64,000 nucleotides of DNA, taken from Rhytidiadelphus loreus. Lineage: Eukaryota > Streptophyta > Bryopsida > Hypnales > Hylocomiaceae. The position numbers were made by a program, and so were the translations under genes. The number at the start of each line of letters is the position of its first letter. Within the stretch, counting starts at the first letter, position 1. The stretch lies in contig OX344763.1 of assembly GCA_947034895.1 (NCBI GenBank), positions 15,717,001 to 15,781,000 on the forward strand. Direction: 5' to 3'. Of the stretch, positions 11,810-22,857 are shown piece by piece. Under the pieces are notes generated by a model. That model saw only the letters and a program-made list of their open reading frames with translations. It was not told the origin of the DNA and did not search any database.

Positions 11810-12243
11810 CGGTGTTAGTATGTGAGCCTAGAAATGTGAGCCTACGAGCCTCAAGTCTATACACATGAGTACTCTACAACTATTGGAGATGTCCGTAACA
11901 TACATACTTATAATATAAACATCCTATAACTATAGAAGGTGCCTATAACATAAACACCAATAATATAAATATCCTATAACTATGGAAGATACTTATAACA
12001 TAGACACCTATAATATAATTAGGCATCTATAATATAAACATCCTATAACCATGGAAAGTGCTTATAACATAGGTACCTATATATAAACGTCCTATAACCT
12101 TCGAAGGAGCTTATAACATAGATACCTACAACATAGACACCTATAATATAAACATCCGATAAGTAAAGAAAGAGCCTATAACATAGAAGTCTAGGCTTCT
12201 ATACTCATGAGCCCAAGCACCTAGGCTCACATAATAGCAACCG
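11810..12243. mobile_element. Unclassified TIR element with internal minisatellite and 15-bp target duplication
   Basis: Direct repeats TGATAGAAATCCYAA flank it (11795-11809 and 12244-12258, one mismatch in 15). The ends are imperfect inverted repeats, left CGGTGTTAGTATGTGAGCC and right, read inward, CGGTTGCTATTATGTGAGCC. Subterminal blocks are also inverted (cacatgagta left, tactcatgag right). The body consists of about five diverged copies of a roughly 60-bp unit built on 'cctataactatggaaggtgcttataacat'. No coding capacity. The duplication is longer than the 9-11 bp typical of Mutator-like elements, so the class is open. Confidence 0.7.
11880..12190 (+). repeat. About 60-bp minisatellite, roughly five units
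   Basis: Repeated pairs of 'cctataac(t/c)atggaa' and 'cttataacatagacacc' with substitutions and small indels. It is confined between the inverted ends of the element around it. Confidence 0.75.
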
Positions 12244-12258
12244 TGATAGAAATCCTAA

Positions 12259-13672
12259 GAAATTCAAAGGAGCAATTAGGAAGTAGATTAGGACATCATT
12301 GATTTGGATGGGGAAACAAAAAGATTGCATTAGGCAATTATTTTCTTGAAAATTGTGACAAATCTTTTATTCTCAAGTCAACTAGTAGAATAATAGTAAT
12401 TAAGTAGAATAGTCTTGGAAGGGGAAGAAAGAGAAAAAAGAATAGGAAAGAATATTTTTTTAAATATTTTTTTTCTTAAAATCAAATAGGAAGTAGTTTG
12501 AAGTTCAACTTCACAACTTGTATCAATTCCATAGACATTAAGTAGTGAGCAAAATTCAAGGGGAGGAAAAAAATTGACAAATGAAGATAGATTCTAAAGC
12601 GTATTTGATCACCTCATAGATGAGGTCTCTTCCAAGGTGAGTTACTAAATCTTCTACCTTTCCTTAAATTTTCTTAATTAGCAACTTTAAACTTTAGCCA
12701 AACTACAAGTTAGATTCAGACCATTAATGCTACATTTATTTTCAAGATTAGTTATAAGAACTTATATTGTAGGTCCAAAGGTTTCTAAGAATATAAAATA
12801 CTTAGGAATTTGATTTAAAATCAGTAACATATGAATGGATAAAGTTTAAGGGATAAAATTGGATGAAAATTAATTAAATTAATTAAAAAAGAACAAGATT
12901 AGAAGCTTAAGAATTAGCAATAATCCAGCCCCTAAAAGTAAAACTTTAATTTAGTTTTGAATTGCAAATCAATAGTAAATTATGGATGAAGTTTGAAGTA
13001 TCAAATAGCAGTCAAACTTCATCCATGCATAATTTCCACTAGAAAGGTCCAATCTTTAAGTGGCTTAGCAATTTGGATAGGTAAAATCTTTAAAGACAAA
13101 TATCAAAAGTCTAAAAAATTAGAATTGGTGAGAAGTAATTTAGCATCCATACAAGGACGGGAAGATCAATTAAATCCTTTAGAAGACCATTTAGGAAGGA
13201 TTTTAAATTTAGAATCTTATAGAATAGGGTTAGGGGTATCCAGAACTAAATTAGACTTTGAAAAATACTTAAGAATTAGAAAATATCAAAGAATGAAGTT
13301 TGGAATGAAGAATGAATGAACTTAAATGGACTCCATCCATCCAAGTCTAAACTTAGGATTTTGATACCAAGTGCCAACTTAAGATTGTAGGAAAAATCTC
13401 AAGTCAAATTGAATTTAGGAGTCAATAGAAAATGATGGATGAATTTTGAATTGCAATCTAGAGGTTAAACTTCATCCAATCATAACTTTTGCTAGGAGAG
13501 TTTGATATTCATGAAATTTATGTTATTGGAAATGGCGTGAACTAATCTTTAATTTTGTATTGGTAAATTTATACTATGAACTCTTGTCCTAAAAACCAAA
13601 GAAATTAGTTAGTTCGGCCATTTGACTAAAAATTGTGTTTTACAATCAAACTTCCCTTATTGCATGGGGGGA
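12259..13672. other. AT-rich DNA with a diverged direct duplication
   Basis: A block of about 90 bases near 12970-13060 (tcaatagtaaattatggatg... aaacttcatccatgcataa) recurs near 13423-13510, an offset of about 450 bases. One open frame of 108 codons (12993-13319) overlaps the first block but has no recognisable motif and simple Lys/Ile/Leu composition; I do not call it a gene. Confidence 0.5.
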
Positions 13673-14393
13673 GTGATTGCAAGAAAGACCGAACAATTTG
13701 GGTAGCATTCTGTCAAAACTCTAATTTTTTGCGCTCAATACTATAAGTACTACAGTACTACAAAAGGGAACAGTCTCAACCGTTGATCTGAAAAATCAAC
13801 GGCCAATAGTACCTTTGAGTACTTAATAATACTTAAACAATACTATTTGAAAAAAATGACAGTTTGTCACAGAAAGTAGATAAAATTAAGTATAAATTAA
13901 TAATAATTAGAAAACCATAAATAAAAAAAACTAAAAATTGGCCATTTGTAAAGACTTGATAGTGATTACATTTCACCAAAAACTAGAAGTTGAAACCATC
14001 TTGAATGTTTGGAGCGCTATGTGCAAGGGACCCCTATTTGCATGCATATTGAGGACAAAGAATTGTGTTTTTTTGAACGTCCTTTGGTGGGAACATGCTC
14101 ATCTACTGTGGGAATAGCCTACAAATAAATTCAAGTGAACATCATAATTTTTGGATGCTCCACAGTACTAAAAACTCCTAAATCGCAAAATGTGACAAAT
14201 TAGCTAAATTGACATTTAATTATAAAATTATTTTTCAAAATTTATGAAAAATAATGAATCTCATGATTTCTCAGTTAGCCATCTTCAATAAAAATTTCAA
14301 GTCCATTAACTTCATTTTCCGAAAGTTATGATTGATGGCAACTCAGTCACTTCAATTATGACGCCAAATAGGACCGGTCGTTCTTGCAATCAC
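13673..14393. mobile_element. Non-autonomous TIR element, about 720 bp
   Basis: Both ends read inward as GTGATTGCAAGAAMGACCGR (left 13673 on; right ending 14393), followed by the partly matching AATTTGGGTAGCA and CTATTTGGCGTCA. The interior is AT-rich with no coding potential. A target duplication could not be set with confidence, so the superfamily is not assigned. Confidence 0.7.
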
Positions 14394-15955
14394 CCAGAGA
14401 TGGTGCAAAGTAGTTATTAATAGAGAAGCTCAAGTGACAAAGGCCAATTATTTAAACATGCTCATATTGTACAATAATTGTATTTGATTGGTTACTCATT
14501 TAAGAAAATCAATGATGTTCAATGATGTTTGACATAATTAGTTTCATTAATGCTTTGAGCAATAGACTTTATGCACATAAGGAGTATGCAAATAAAAAAC
14601 TACAATTAGTTATGCAAGTAGGGAATTTGCATTATGAGAGGTTTTACTGTATGTTATAATTTGTTGGTTTATGTTGCAAGTACACATCCAATAGATGCTT
14701 AGACAAGATCCATTGCTTTGAAGACTTAGTGGACAATGCCTAGGCACCCAAATAGCATAAATTTCATATAACCACTAGAACTTAGTTGTGCATGTTTGAA
14801 TACCAAGGGTGGGTATTGAAATGCTGACACCTATCTGTGACTATAAGAAGTTTGTTCATTCCCTTCTAATTACAACCGATGGACAACGACTCTGCACCCA
14901 TAACTTTGTAGATACATCATGTCCTACTTCTATAGCTACCTTTGTTGTTTTAGGGCATATTACTACGGCGCATTAAGAAATTTGACCATTTTATTCATTA
15001 GTATCTAAAACACCACCATTGGTACCTATCCATGTATGTCGACAAGGCGTTATACATTTTCTCCTTTTCCTTTGTTCAATTGCTCCATATGATTTATCCT
15101 TCAATTCTTCCTCTATTTTCAGTTCAATTTTAATAGGGGGCTTATACACAAATTAGTTCATAGGATAGTGTCCAACTAGTATCCAATCTTATGGTTTTGA
15201 TCTTGTGTATATTTGTTACATGTGCTACTTTCGCAATTGGTTCCTCTTTATTGTTTCCTCTACATCTATTTCATGTTCATACTTAACATACATTTTATAT
15301 CATAATTGTTATGTTTCATCTTGGTTGTTTTATTTCATCTCATAATTGCCCTACTTTATTTTAGATGTTTCATTCTATAGTTGATTATTTTTGTTTTATG
15401 GAGATTCTTGACGTCTTCAAGATGGACAAATCTATTTTGTAAGTGATATTCAATTCAAGATTTGATACTTCAAAATCAATTCAAATTTTCTTGAACATCT
15501 AGTAAATTTTTCTTTAGTTGCATGTTTTCTTCTACTAGGAATTTATAATTCAATACTTATAGAATTAGCTTTTTTTCACCATATTCCAATGTCACAATGA
15601 AGAGAAGAACATTGAGCATGGAAGAGAGAGAGCTCCAATAGTTGGAATGCACCAAGAGCATGTTCAAAATATAAAGATATTGCAAAAAAAGAATGAACAT
15701 GCTATGTATCATTGTTTCTACTAAGTATTTTGGCAAAGTGGAAAGTATTCGGATGCATAGCAACTCAAAACCAAGCCAAATGCCTCAAAAGATGTCTAAT
15801 TATGCATTGAGAGACTTGTCTTGTCTTATCAATCATGATTGATGGCAAACAATAGAAATGTCTATTGAACATATATACACAAGTTTGGTTTTGGGAACCA
15901 CATTGCTCCCAAAAAATCCTATCTCAATATATATAACACTAAGCTACAAGATTAG
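14394..15955. other. AT-rich intergenic DNA left of a Tc1 remnant
   Basis: No conserved coding segment. The right part (about 15550-15955) probably belongs to the 5' portion of the decayed Tc1 element, but I could not find its terminal repeats. Confidence 0.4.
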
Positions 15956-16565
15956 CATTTACTCATAAGCACCATCATTGGACAAAAAGATTGGAGCAGA
16001 GTAATCTAGATTGATGAGTCATCATTTGAACTTAGAAAGAACTCTCAATGGATTAGAAGGTATATAAAAAATATACATGGAATTATCTAGTGCCTAGTTT
16101 TAAGTCTAGCCAAACATTCATGATGGTTTGGGGTGCCTTCATAGATTTTGACAAAAGCCCATTGATCATTATGCCTAAGGTGAAAGAGGTGCAAGCGAAT
16201 TTGCTCATAACATTTACAAGAGCACATTGAATAGATTGTATTTCATGTGCAATCAACCTTATGAACTCATGCTTGTGGAAGATGGTGCTTTAGTCCATTG
16301 TAGAAAAGTGGAGGCAAGCTCATGGTATAAAGAATTTAGATTGGACTCCTAATTCACCAGATCTAAGTTCCATAAAGAACCTATGGAAGATATTAAAAGA
16401 TCTCGTAAAAGATTTGTTGTAGCACTACAAAACTTCAAAGAACAAGCAAGAAATGGTACAAATGGTTCAAGTAGTATTGGATAAGTATCTCTACAACAAT
16501 TGCAAAAGTTCATTTCAAATATGCCCAATCGAATGCAAGTTATAAATTTAGCAAAAAGTGGTAGC
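15956..16565 (+). pseudogene. Tc1/mariner transposase remnant (copy 1)
   Basis: In broken frames the C-terminal catalytic half is readable: IDESSFELRKNSQW (first Asp), then SSQTFMMVWGAF, then LMLVEDGALVH (second Asp), then AHGIKNLDWTPNSPDL followed by IKNLWKILKD. In working Tc1-type proteins the last block is normally IENLW; here the Glu is Lys, so the third catalytic acid is lost. At least one stop and two frame changes separate the blocks. The order and spacing are those of DD34E Tc1-like transposases. The N-terminal helix-turn-helix part is not recognisable. Confidence 0.85.
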
Positions 16566-17802
16566 ACTAGTAGATGGTAGATGGTGTAAAGAAAAGATCC
16601 AAATTGTTGTTTGAATTGGAATTTTACATCTATATATTTGTCATGATGTTCAAGTATTCTTCACTAAATTTCAACACAAATTGCGGTTTGGAAATTTGTC
16701 CATTTCTAGCACACTTGAGCCTCTTGAAGTTTATGGCATTTTGTTGAAATTTGACTACGAAGAAAATTCATAAGATTATTGGATCCGACTCTTCGTGTAG
16801 TTAGGAAAAAAGAATCAAGTAATTTGGAGGTTTAATAAGCCATTGGAGCATCTTGGAAGTCAATGTATACAATTTCCCATTGCAATTGAGGATCAATGCC
16901 TTTTATATGTGATTTTTGTTCCTAGATGACATTATAAAAAAAAGCTTAAATTTTGTGAAGGTTGCACAAGAAACCAACTATACTTTACAAAAAAAATAAG
17001 AAGTTTGTAGTATAAGTTGAACATCACATAAAACACTTTGCATTTGGAATTCCACCAAATACACCAAGAAAACAAACATAGAGTAGACCATTTAGAGGTT
17101 AAAGAACCATGCCTCTTGGATGTTGATATCCACTTGTCACTTTCATAATGTCAAGGCTCTTTATTTCAAAAAGTCCTTCACCAATTCTTAAATTCTCCCC
17201 AAGGAATTGCCTAGAGGAATTTGAAAGGGATTAATAGAAAACTACATGAATTATTTATAATTTTTTCTATCTAGGGAATGGTGGTATCTAATGCAAATAC
17301 TTGATGAGCATGTTGAAGTCAAATGGAAAACTTGATATGGTCACTTAAATTGTTATATTGTACTAGTAGTATAAGTTTACTTTTTTTGTAACTTGTATAG
17401 GTCCCTATGGGCTATGGAATTGTATAAGATCTTTTAATATCCATTTATAATTTCTTTTAAATCATTCATTATCAAAAACAAAAGACATCTTAAATTCAAC
17501 TTAGTTATTTGTATTAATATTCATCTACATTATTTTCTTGAAACAACCAAGCTTATAAATATATCTGACCCAACTTCTATTTTACACCATTGCAGTAAAA
17601 CTTGGAGGATCCAATTTGGAGATCCAATTAGGAAATCCAAATCCTAGTGAAGTTTGCTCAAGGAGACCATTTCAAATAGGTTTGCTACAAGAAAATCAAA
17701 TTAGGCAATCACAACATATGGAAAAGGCACATGTCCAAATTAGTATACAATATCAACATCCAATTTTTCAACCCCTACACATAATCTCCACAACAATAAT
17801 TC
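16566..17802. other. AT-rich intergenic DNA
   Basis: Probably includes the eroded 3' part of the Tc1 element; no terminal repeat or coding exon recognised. Confidence 0.4.
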
Positions 17803-18071
17803 CGTTAGATGGTTTTTGAGGCCTTCGAGAGACTGCAGGTTCCCCTCTTGCGAGAACGCAAGGAACATGACAGCTAGAATGCCACCTCAGCGTCCTGTGT
17901 GGTCGAGAGGCCACCAGGTCATTTCCGATTTTTTTATTTTTTTAAACTTCTTTTACTATTTGAAGAATTTTAAATTTTTTTTTTCAACAGTTGGTTGTCC
18001 TTCACTATGGGGAACAGTGAAGGGGAACAACCTTGAAACGGGCTCTCGTAGGCCTCAAAAAACATGTAATG
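17803..18071 (+). mobile_element. MITE family A, copy 2
   Basis: The left end CGTTAGATGGTTTTTGAGGC pairs with the right end, which read inward is CATTACATGTTTTTTGAGGC; the match continues as cct(t/a)cgagag. The left arm contains gactgcaggttcccc and ggccaccaggtcatt. The right arm contains cttcactatgggga and ccttgaaacggg. These blocks recur in the other family members in the same order. Confidence 0.82.
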
Positions 18072-19346
18072 ACACAACTCCAAAGATTTTAACTTAGGCT
18101 CACTCACACAACATTCAATTTATACTACAACAACATTCCAACTTGGATACACATAGTAATATATACACATAAAAGTAATATAATATGATTTGATATTTTG
18201 ATTAATGATTTCAAAATTTCAAAAATACAAATCTTCCCATCACTCTCTTTAAAAACAAAACAAAGCAAAATACAACCAACTTGGGCTGAGACTTGCATGC
18301 TTATCCTAGTAGTGCGTACCTTTTAAAAATGAGAGCTTCGAAGCCTAATAGGAGTTGGGCAAACAATTGCCAAACTGAATCAAACTTAACCTTTCAATTT
18401 CCAACTAGCAAATACTTGGCCAACCAATTGGGTTTCACACATTCAAATGCCTATTAATTATGTCTTTTCACACTACTTAGCATCCAATTAGTTAATTAAC
18501 CGATCTAACTAGGAAAAACAAGAACAAAATTTGAAAATCAAGATCTCAAGGCCAATTACTAATTCTACAACCATGGAAAAACAAAAACAAAATAGTTCAA
18601 TATACTTATAAATATTTTGCTAGTCAACATAAACATCTAAAACATCCAAAACAATTCGAATGCAATTATTTTCTATTGCATTCCTACATTCAAGATCATA
18701 TAGATGTGATATGAAGTTCAATTTAGAAGAATGATTTGGTGATTACTCTCAAACAATAGTTATAAACTATGATCAATAGATCACACTCATATGGTTAGAT
18801 CTAATACTACATTAATTGATCCCAAAAGATTTTTGACTATGTTTTCACCAAAAATGCTCCCAAATTGCCATTTCTAGTAGAAGCATCAAATTTTAGAGAA
18901 GATGTGGAAAAAATTCAAAAATTTCCACTGTATAGATTACAAGATATTAGCATTTAAAGTAACAAAAAAACAAACAGCTACACTTCAAAATGTCACATTT
19001 GAATGAAAAAATGTCCAAAATGGTGGTGCTTCTTTGGATTCATTCTTCAAGGCAAGTTGGCAACATCCATGAAAAAATTCAAATAATTTGGAATTGTCTA
19101 ACATTTAGGAAAAATATAGTATGCAAAAAGAAGTAGAGAATGATTCAAAATACTAAATTGTTAACAATTTATCTATGGAATTGAAAAATCCAATTCCAAT
19201 CCCAATGCCAATGGTTGTAATGTTTTCATAAACAATTTACATCCTATGATTTTATTTTTTTCAAAAAATATTAAAAATCGAGTTAAATAAAGGACTTCAA
19301 AGTTTATTTTAGAGTAGAAATTCCATAACTGCCCACAAAGTAAACT
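18072..19346. other. AT-rich DNA containing a dispersed-repeat fragment
   Basis: The stretch near 18905-18965 (gtggaaaaaattcaaaaatt... agatattagcatttaaagt) matches 55250-55310 in the same orientation, so it is a copy of an old dispersed repeat. No gene seen. Confidence 0.5.
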
Positions 19347-19648
19347 CATTACATGTATTTTGGCTCTTGGGGAGGGCTGCGAGTTCCCAACTCGAAACAC
19401 CCCTGAGAACCGCCGAAACCCGTTGTTCCCTGCCTATGTTGACCTGGCCAAGAGACTGCCAGGTCATTTTTTTCGATAAAAGATAAAAAATAAATTTAAA
19501 CTTTGTTTCTCATTTTAAGGACTTAAATTTATTTATTTATTTATTTAAAAAAAAACAAAAATTGACAGCAGCGTTCTTTCACTGCCGGGGGGACAACGCC
19601 GGGAATGGCCCTGAAACGGCCTTCTGGACCCCAAAATCTCTTCTAATG
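19347..19648 (+). mobile_element. MITE family A, copy 3
   Basis: The left end CATTACATGTATTTTGGCTC pairs imperfectly with the right end, which read inward is CATTAGAAGAGATTTTGGGG. It has the family's left block gggctgcgagttccc, the agagactgccaggtcat block, an AT-rich centre, and the right block ggccctgaaacggcc. The TIRs are more diverged from each other than in copies 1 and 2. Confidence 0.78.
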
Positions 19649-20968
19649 CCTCATAACTTTCATTTCATTCACTAGAATGGAATGATTCAAAGCTTTCTAC
19701 AAATATATAAATCTAAAAAATGAATTTTAAATTTTTTATTTCTTAAGAAAGTGATTTTTAAGGAATTATTTTGAGTTGCCCATGTTGCTTGTAAATCGTT
19801 GAAAACTACGTATTATACAAAAAATTTATAACCATGTAGTAAAAATTATAAAAGTTGTTGTGCCTTAAAGCTTCTCCTTGGTCAGATGTTGTGTGAAAAT
19901 TAAAAATAAAGAAAAATTCCATTTGTAGTGAGCTGTCCAAAATCATTGTGTTGGAAAAAAAATGCCGTTTGGTCCTTTAAGGGTTAATAATTATCACTAT
20001 AGTTTAAAAAAATAATTGGCAATCCCTTTCTTAATTGATTTTGGATTAAATAAAAGTGAATTTTAAAGATTCTTTTTTGTTATAAGTTTGACATCTAAAA
20101 ATTATAATATTTTTAATTTTAAAATCATTATCTAGATTATTTATTGAAATCATCTTTTAGTTCAATTTTTACACAAAGAAAAGTTAGTTCTTCATGTGAA
20201 ATATACTTGTAGCCTTTGAACCACAAAATATTTGTGGGGAAGAGTTTTCCAAACTTGTATTATACAAAAGTTAGAAAACTACCACTACAACCTAAAAAAT
20301 TAAATGGATGAAGAAAAGATAGTTTTTTCATGCATTGGACATTGAATTCTTTCATCATTCAAAGTTAGCATTTTTTATCATAAAAGAATAAAATAAACAC
20401 TAATTTATAGTGGCACTTCCTCTATTGTATAAACCTTACATAGGAATATGTTTTTATAATGTAATTGTGAGCAAGGCAAGACAATTCCACGCATCTATCT
20501 TCCATTGACTTCAAAAAAGAGGATTATATTGTAGTAATTAAATCCTCATTTTGTTTTGCAACTTTCAATTTTTAATTCCAATAAAAAATTCATATAGCAA
20601 GTTTGAATCTATAATTTAATTTTGTAAGTTTTTTTTTCAAGAAATTGGCAAAATTGATGCAAGTTGAACACAAGAATTAATTGAAATCTACAAATTGAAT
20701 GTAAAAGAACTAGTCTACAAAGCATTTCACTATGAGTCTCATGATGAGTCTTGAACATCATATTATTTAATTTTAACAATAAGTACACTTTGTCTTGAAC
20801 TATACTACAATTGCTACAAAATTGGAAGACAATTCAAAACTTAAACATTACCATTACCTTGCTACTAACTGAAATGCTATTTGATTATGTCCTATGATGC
20901 ACAACAAAGTACAACATTCAAAATACTTGTAGTTTAGAATTCTTATTCACTTGGTTTCAACAATTAAA
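19649..20968. other. AT-rich DNA with another dispersed-repeat fragment
   Basis: Bases 19655-19720 (cataactttcatttcatt... aaagctttctacaaat) resemble 55705-55765 and, more weakly, 23785-23845. No coding exon was recognised before the eEF1B-like gene. Confidence 0.45.
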
Positions 20969-20989
20969 ATGGCATCCGGACTTATTGCT

Positions 20990-21694
20990 ATGGCAACTAA
21001 TTTTCTCAATTTAGGAACTAAAGATGGGATGGAAAAGTTGGACAAACTTCTTGGACAACAAAACTTCATTTCTGGTGTTGTACCTTGCAAAGATGACCTT
21101 GTTGTTTATGGTGCTTTAAAAAGATCTATTGATCCAAATCATGTCAATATATTAAGGTGGTATAACAAAGTGGATGGAATCATTGGCCCTCAATTTTCAC
21201 GAGAAGGTGAAGGTATATTTATCAAAAAAATTATAACTCTATCATTAGAAGAAAACATTGAAGAATCAAATGTTGTGAATGCTACATCTCCATCATCTTC
21301 AAATGAAGTGAATCAAGATGATTTCAATGTGTTACATGAAGAAATTGATGAAGAAAATGTTTTTCTTTCATCCCTTTCTAATCTCTCAAAGAAATCCTTG
21401 TCAAATGATCTTGAAATGAGGACATCATCAATAAAGTTGCATATTAAACCATGGAATAAAGAGGACAATTTAGATGAGGTGGAAAAACATGTGCGAGGAG
21501 TACAAATGGATGGATTGATTTGGGGTGAATCTCAATTTGTTGTAATTGAAGATGGTAAAAAGGTCCTTGAAATTATGATGATGGTTGAAGGTGATAAGGT
21601 ATCTCCCCTTGATTTGATTGAAAGAATTATTGGCAATGAAGCAACAAACAACCACATTCAAAGTTGTGATATTGTTTCTTTCAATAAAACATAG
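20990..21694 (+). CDS. Intronless, divergent eEF1B-beta-like (EF-1 beta) gene, likely retrocopy
   Basis: The product resembles the guanine-nucleotide exchange subunit of translation elongation factor 1, which reloads eEF1A with GTP. The N-terminus MATNFLNLGTKDGMEKLD..LGQQNFISG aligns with the GST-like head of plant eEF1B-beta. The middle is acidic and Ser/Asn-rich. The C-terminal half carries the exchange domain: IKPWNKEDNLDEVEKHVR, VQMDGLIWGES, and a C-terminus NHIQSCDIVSFNK that keeps the conserved Lys near the end. The usual GYGIKKL segment is changed to EDGKKVL. The frame is open for 234 codons with no intron, whereas plant genes of this family are normally split. An upstream in-frame ATG at 20969 would add 7 residues; 20990 fits the family start better. 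No poly-A tract or target duplication remains. It is either a functional retrogene or a decaying copy that happens to be open. Confidence 0.8.
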   Translation: MATNFLNLGTKDGMEKLDKLLGQQNFISGVVPCKDDLVVYGALKRSIDPNHVNILRWYNKVDGIIGPQFSREGEGIFIKKIITLSLEENIEESNVVNATSPSSSNEVNQDDFNVLHEEIDEENVFLSSLSNLSKKSLSNDLEMRTSSIKLHIKPWNKEDNLDEVEKHVRGVQMDGLIWGESQFVVIEDGKKVLEIMMMVEGDKVSPLDLIERIIGNEATNNHIQSCDIVSFNKT

Positions 21695-22029
21695 AAAAAA
21701 ATGAAACCCTAATGCTTTAATTTATTTTGATTAGGAAAATATGTAAATGATGATACATTTGCATATTTTGTAATTTTAATCAATTGAAGAAATATCACAA
21801 ACTTATTATATATATTTTTAATTACACATACATTTAAATTTACACACTTTTTGCTTGGTTGTAGTAGTGACTAGATTTTTTTGTTCTTTCTGTGAAGATC
21901 AAAATAATGTTAATTCCTCTTCTTGTATGCCTAAAATTGAAATCATTAAAAAAATCAAAATATATATTTAGTCCAATATCAAATATATTTAGTATATAGT
22001 GTCTCTCAAATTGTTTCAAATACGTACAA
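21695..22029. other. AT-rich 3' flank of the eEF1B-like gene
   Basis: No gene. An imperfect polyadenylation-like AT-rich context follows the stop codon, but no clear retrotransposition tail. Confidence 0.35.
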
Positions 22030-22700
22030 AATTGCCATAACTAATTGACAAAGTAGATTTTTTCAACAAATTTTGGACATGTTGAGGTAGACTTGTATAA
22101 ATTGATTTTTCCAAAAATTTAGATAAAACTTAATTCAAATTTATTGGTGAAAATAAATTAAAATTCAAGTACAAATTTTCTTGATTCTTTTCTACAAGTT
22201 AAATTTTTTTAGTGAATGGAATGAGAATTCTTTTGAATTCAATGTTGAAAGTTTTATGAATTTAAAATTTCATTGAGTGAAATATTATTAACTAGAATAT
22301 GACCTTAAATATTTATATTTTTTATAATGTATTCAAAAGATCTCCAAAAATTTGTAGAAAATTAAAAAGTGTGGAAAATGTTTATATATTATTTTCATGA
22401 TTTTTTTGTATATTTTTAGAGTGAATTATAAAAAGCATAACTATTTAGGGTCATATTCCACTCAGACAATGATAATTCACTCAATAAAATTTTATAATCA
22501 ATAAAATTCTCAACATAAATTCCAAAAAGAATTCTCTTTTTCCTTACTAAAGAATCTTTCAAAGTTATTTTTCACCAATAAATTTGATTTAAAATTTTGA
22601 AATGCCTAAAATTTATTATTGTGTGAGTGTTTTACTTGTACCTCAACATGTCTAAAATTTGTTAAAAAAATCTAATTTCTCAATTCATTATGCCAATTTT
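22030..22700. mobile_element. Fold-back element, arms of about 270-290 bases
   Basis: The left arm (about 22030-22320) and right arm (about 22435-22700) are inverted and imperfect. Examples: ttggacatgttgaggta at the left against tacctcaacatgtctaa at the right, and gaatatgaccttaaat against agggtcatattcc. The loop is about 110 bases. The right-arm sequence recurs near 59400-59705 without a visible partner arm, so this is a dispersed family. No coding capacity. Confidence 0.72.
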
Positions 22701-22782
22701 TGAAGTATATGAAAATTTATATGAGGCAGCCATTGTAGATGATTATTAAAGTTATGATAGTTAAATAAAAATATTTATACAT

Positions 22783-22784
<2 letters not shown>

Positions 22785-22856
<72 letters not shown>
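22785..22856 (+). repeat. (TAA)24 microsatellite
   Basis: A perfect, uninterrupted trinucleotide run of 72 bases, just right of the fold-back element. Long and pure, so probably length-polymorphic. Confidence 0.98.

Positions 22857-22857
<1 letters not shown>

Noticed and set aside
12993..13319. 108-codon + strand open frame
   Set aside because: No recognisable family, overlaps a diverged direct repeat and lacks any intron or promoter signal.
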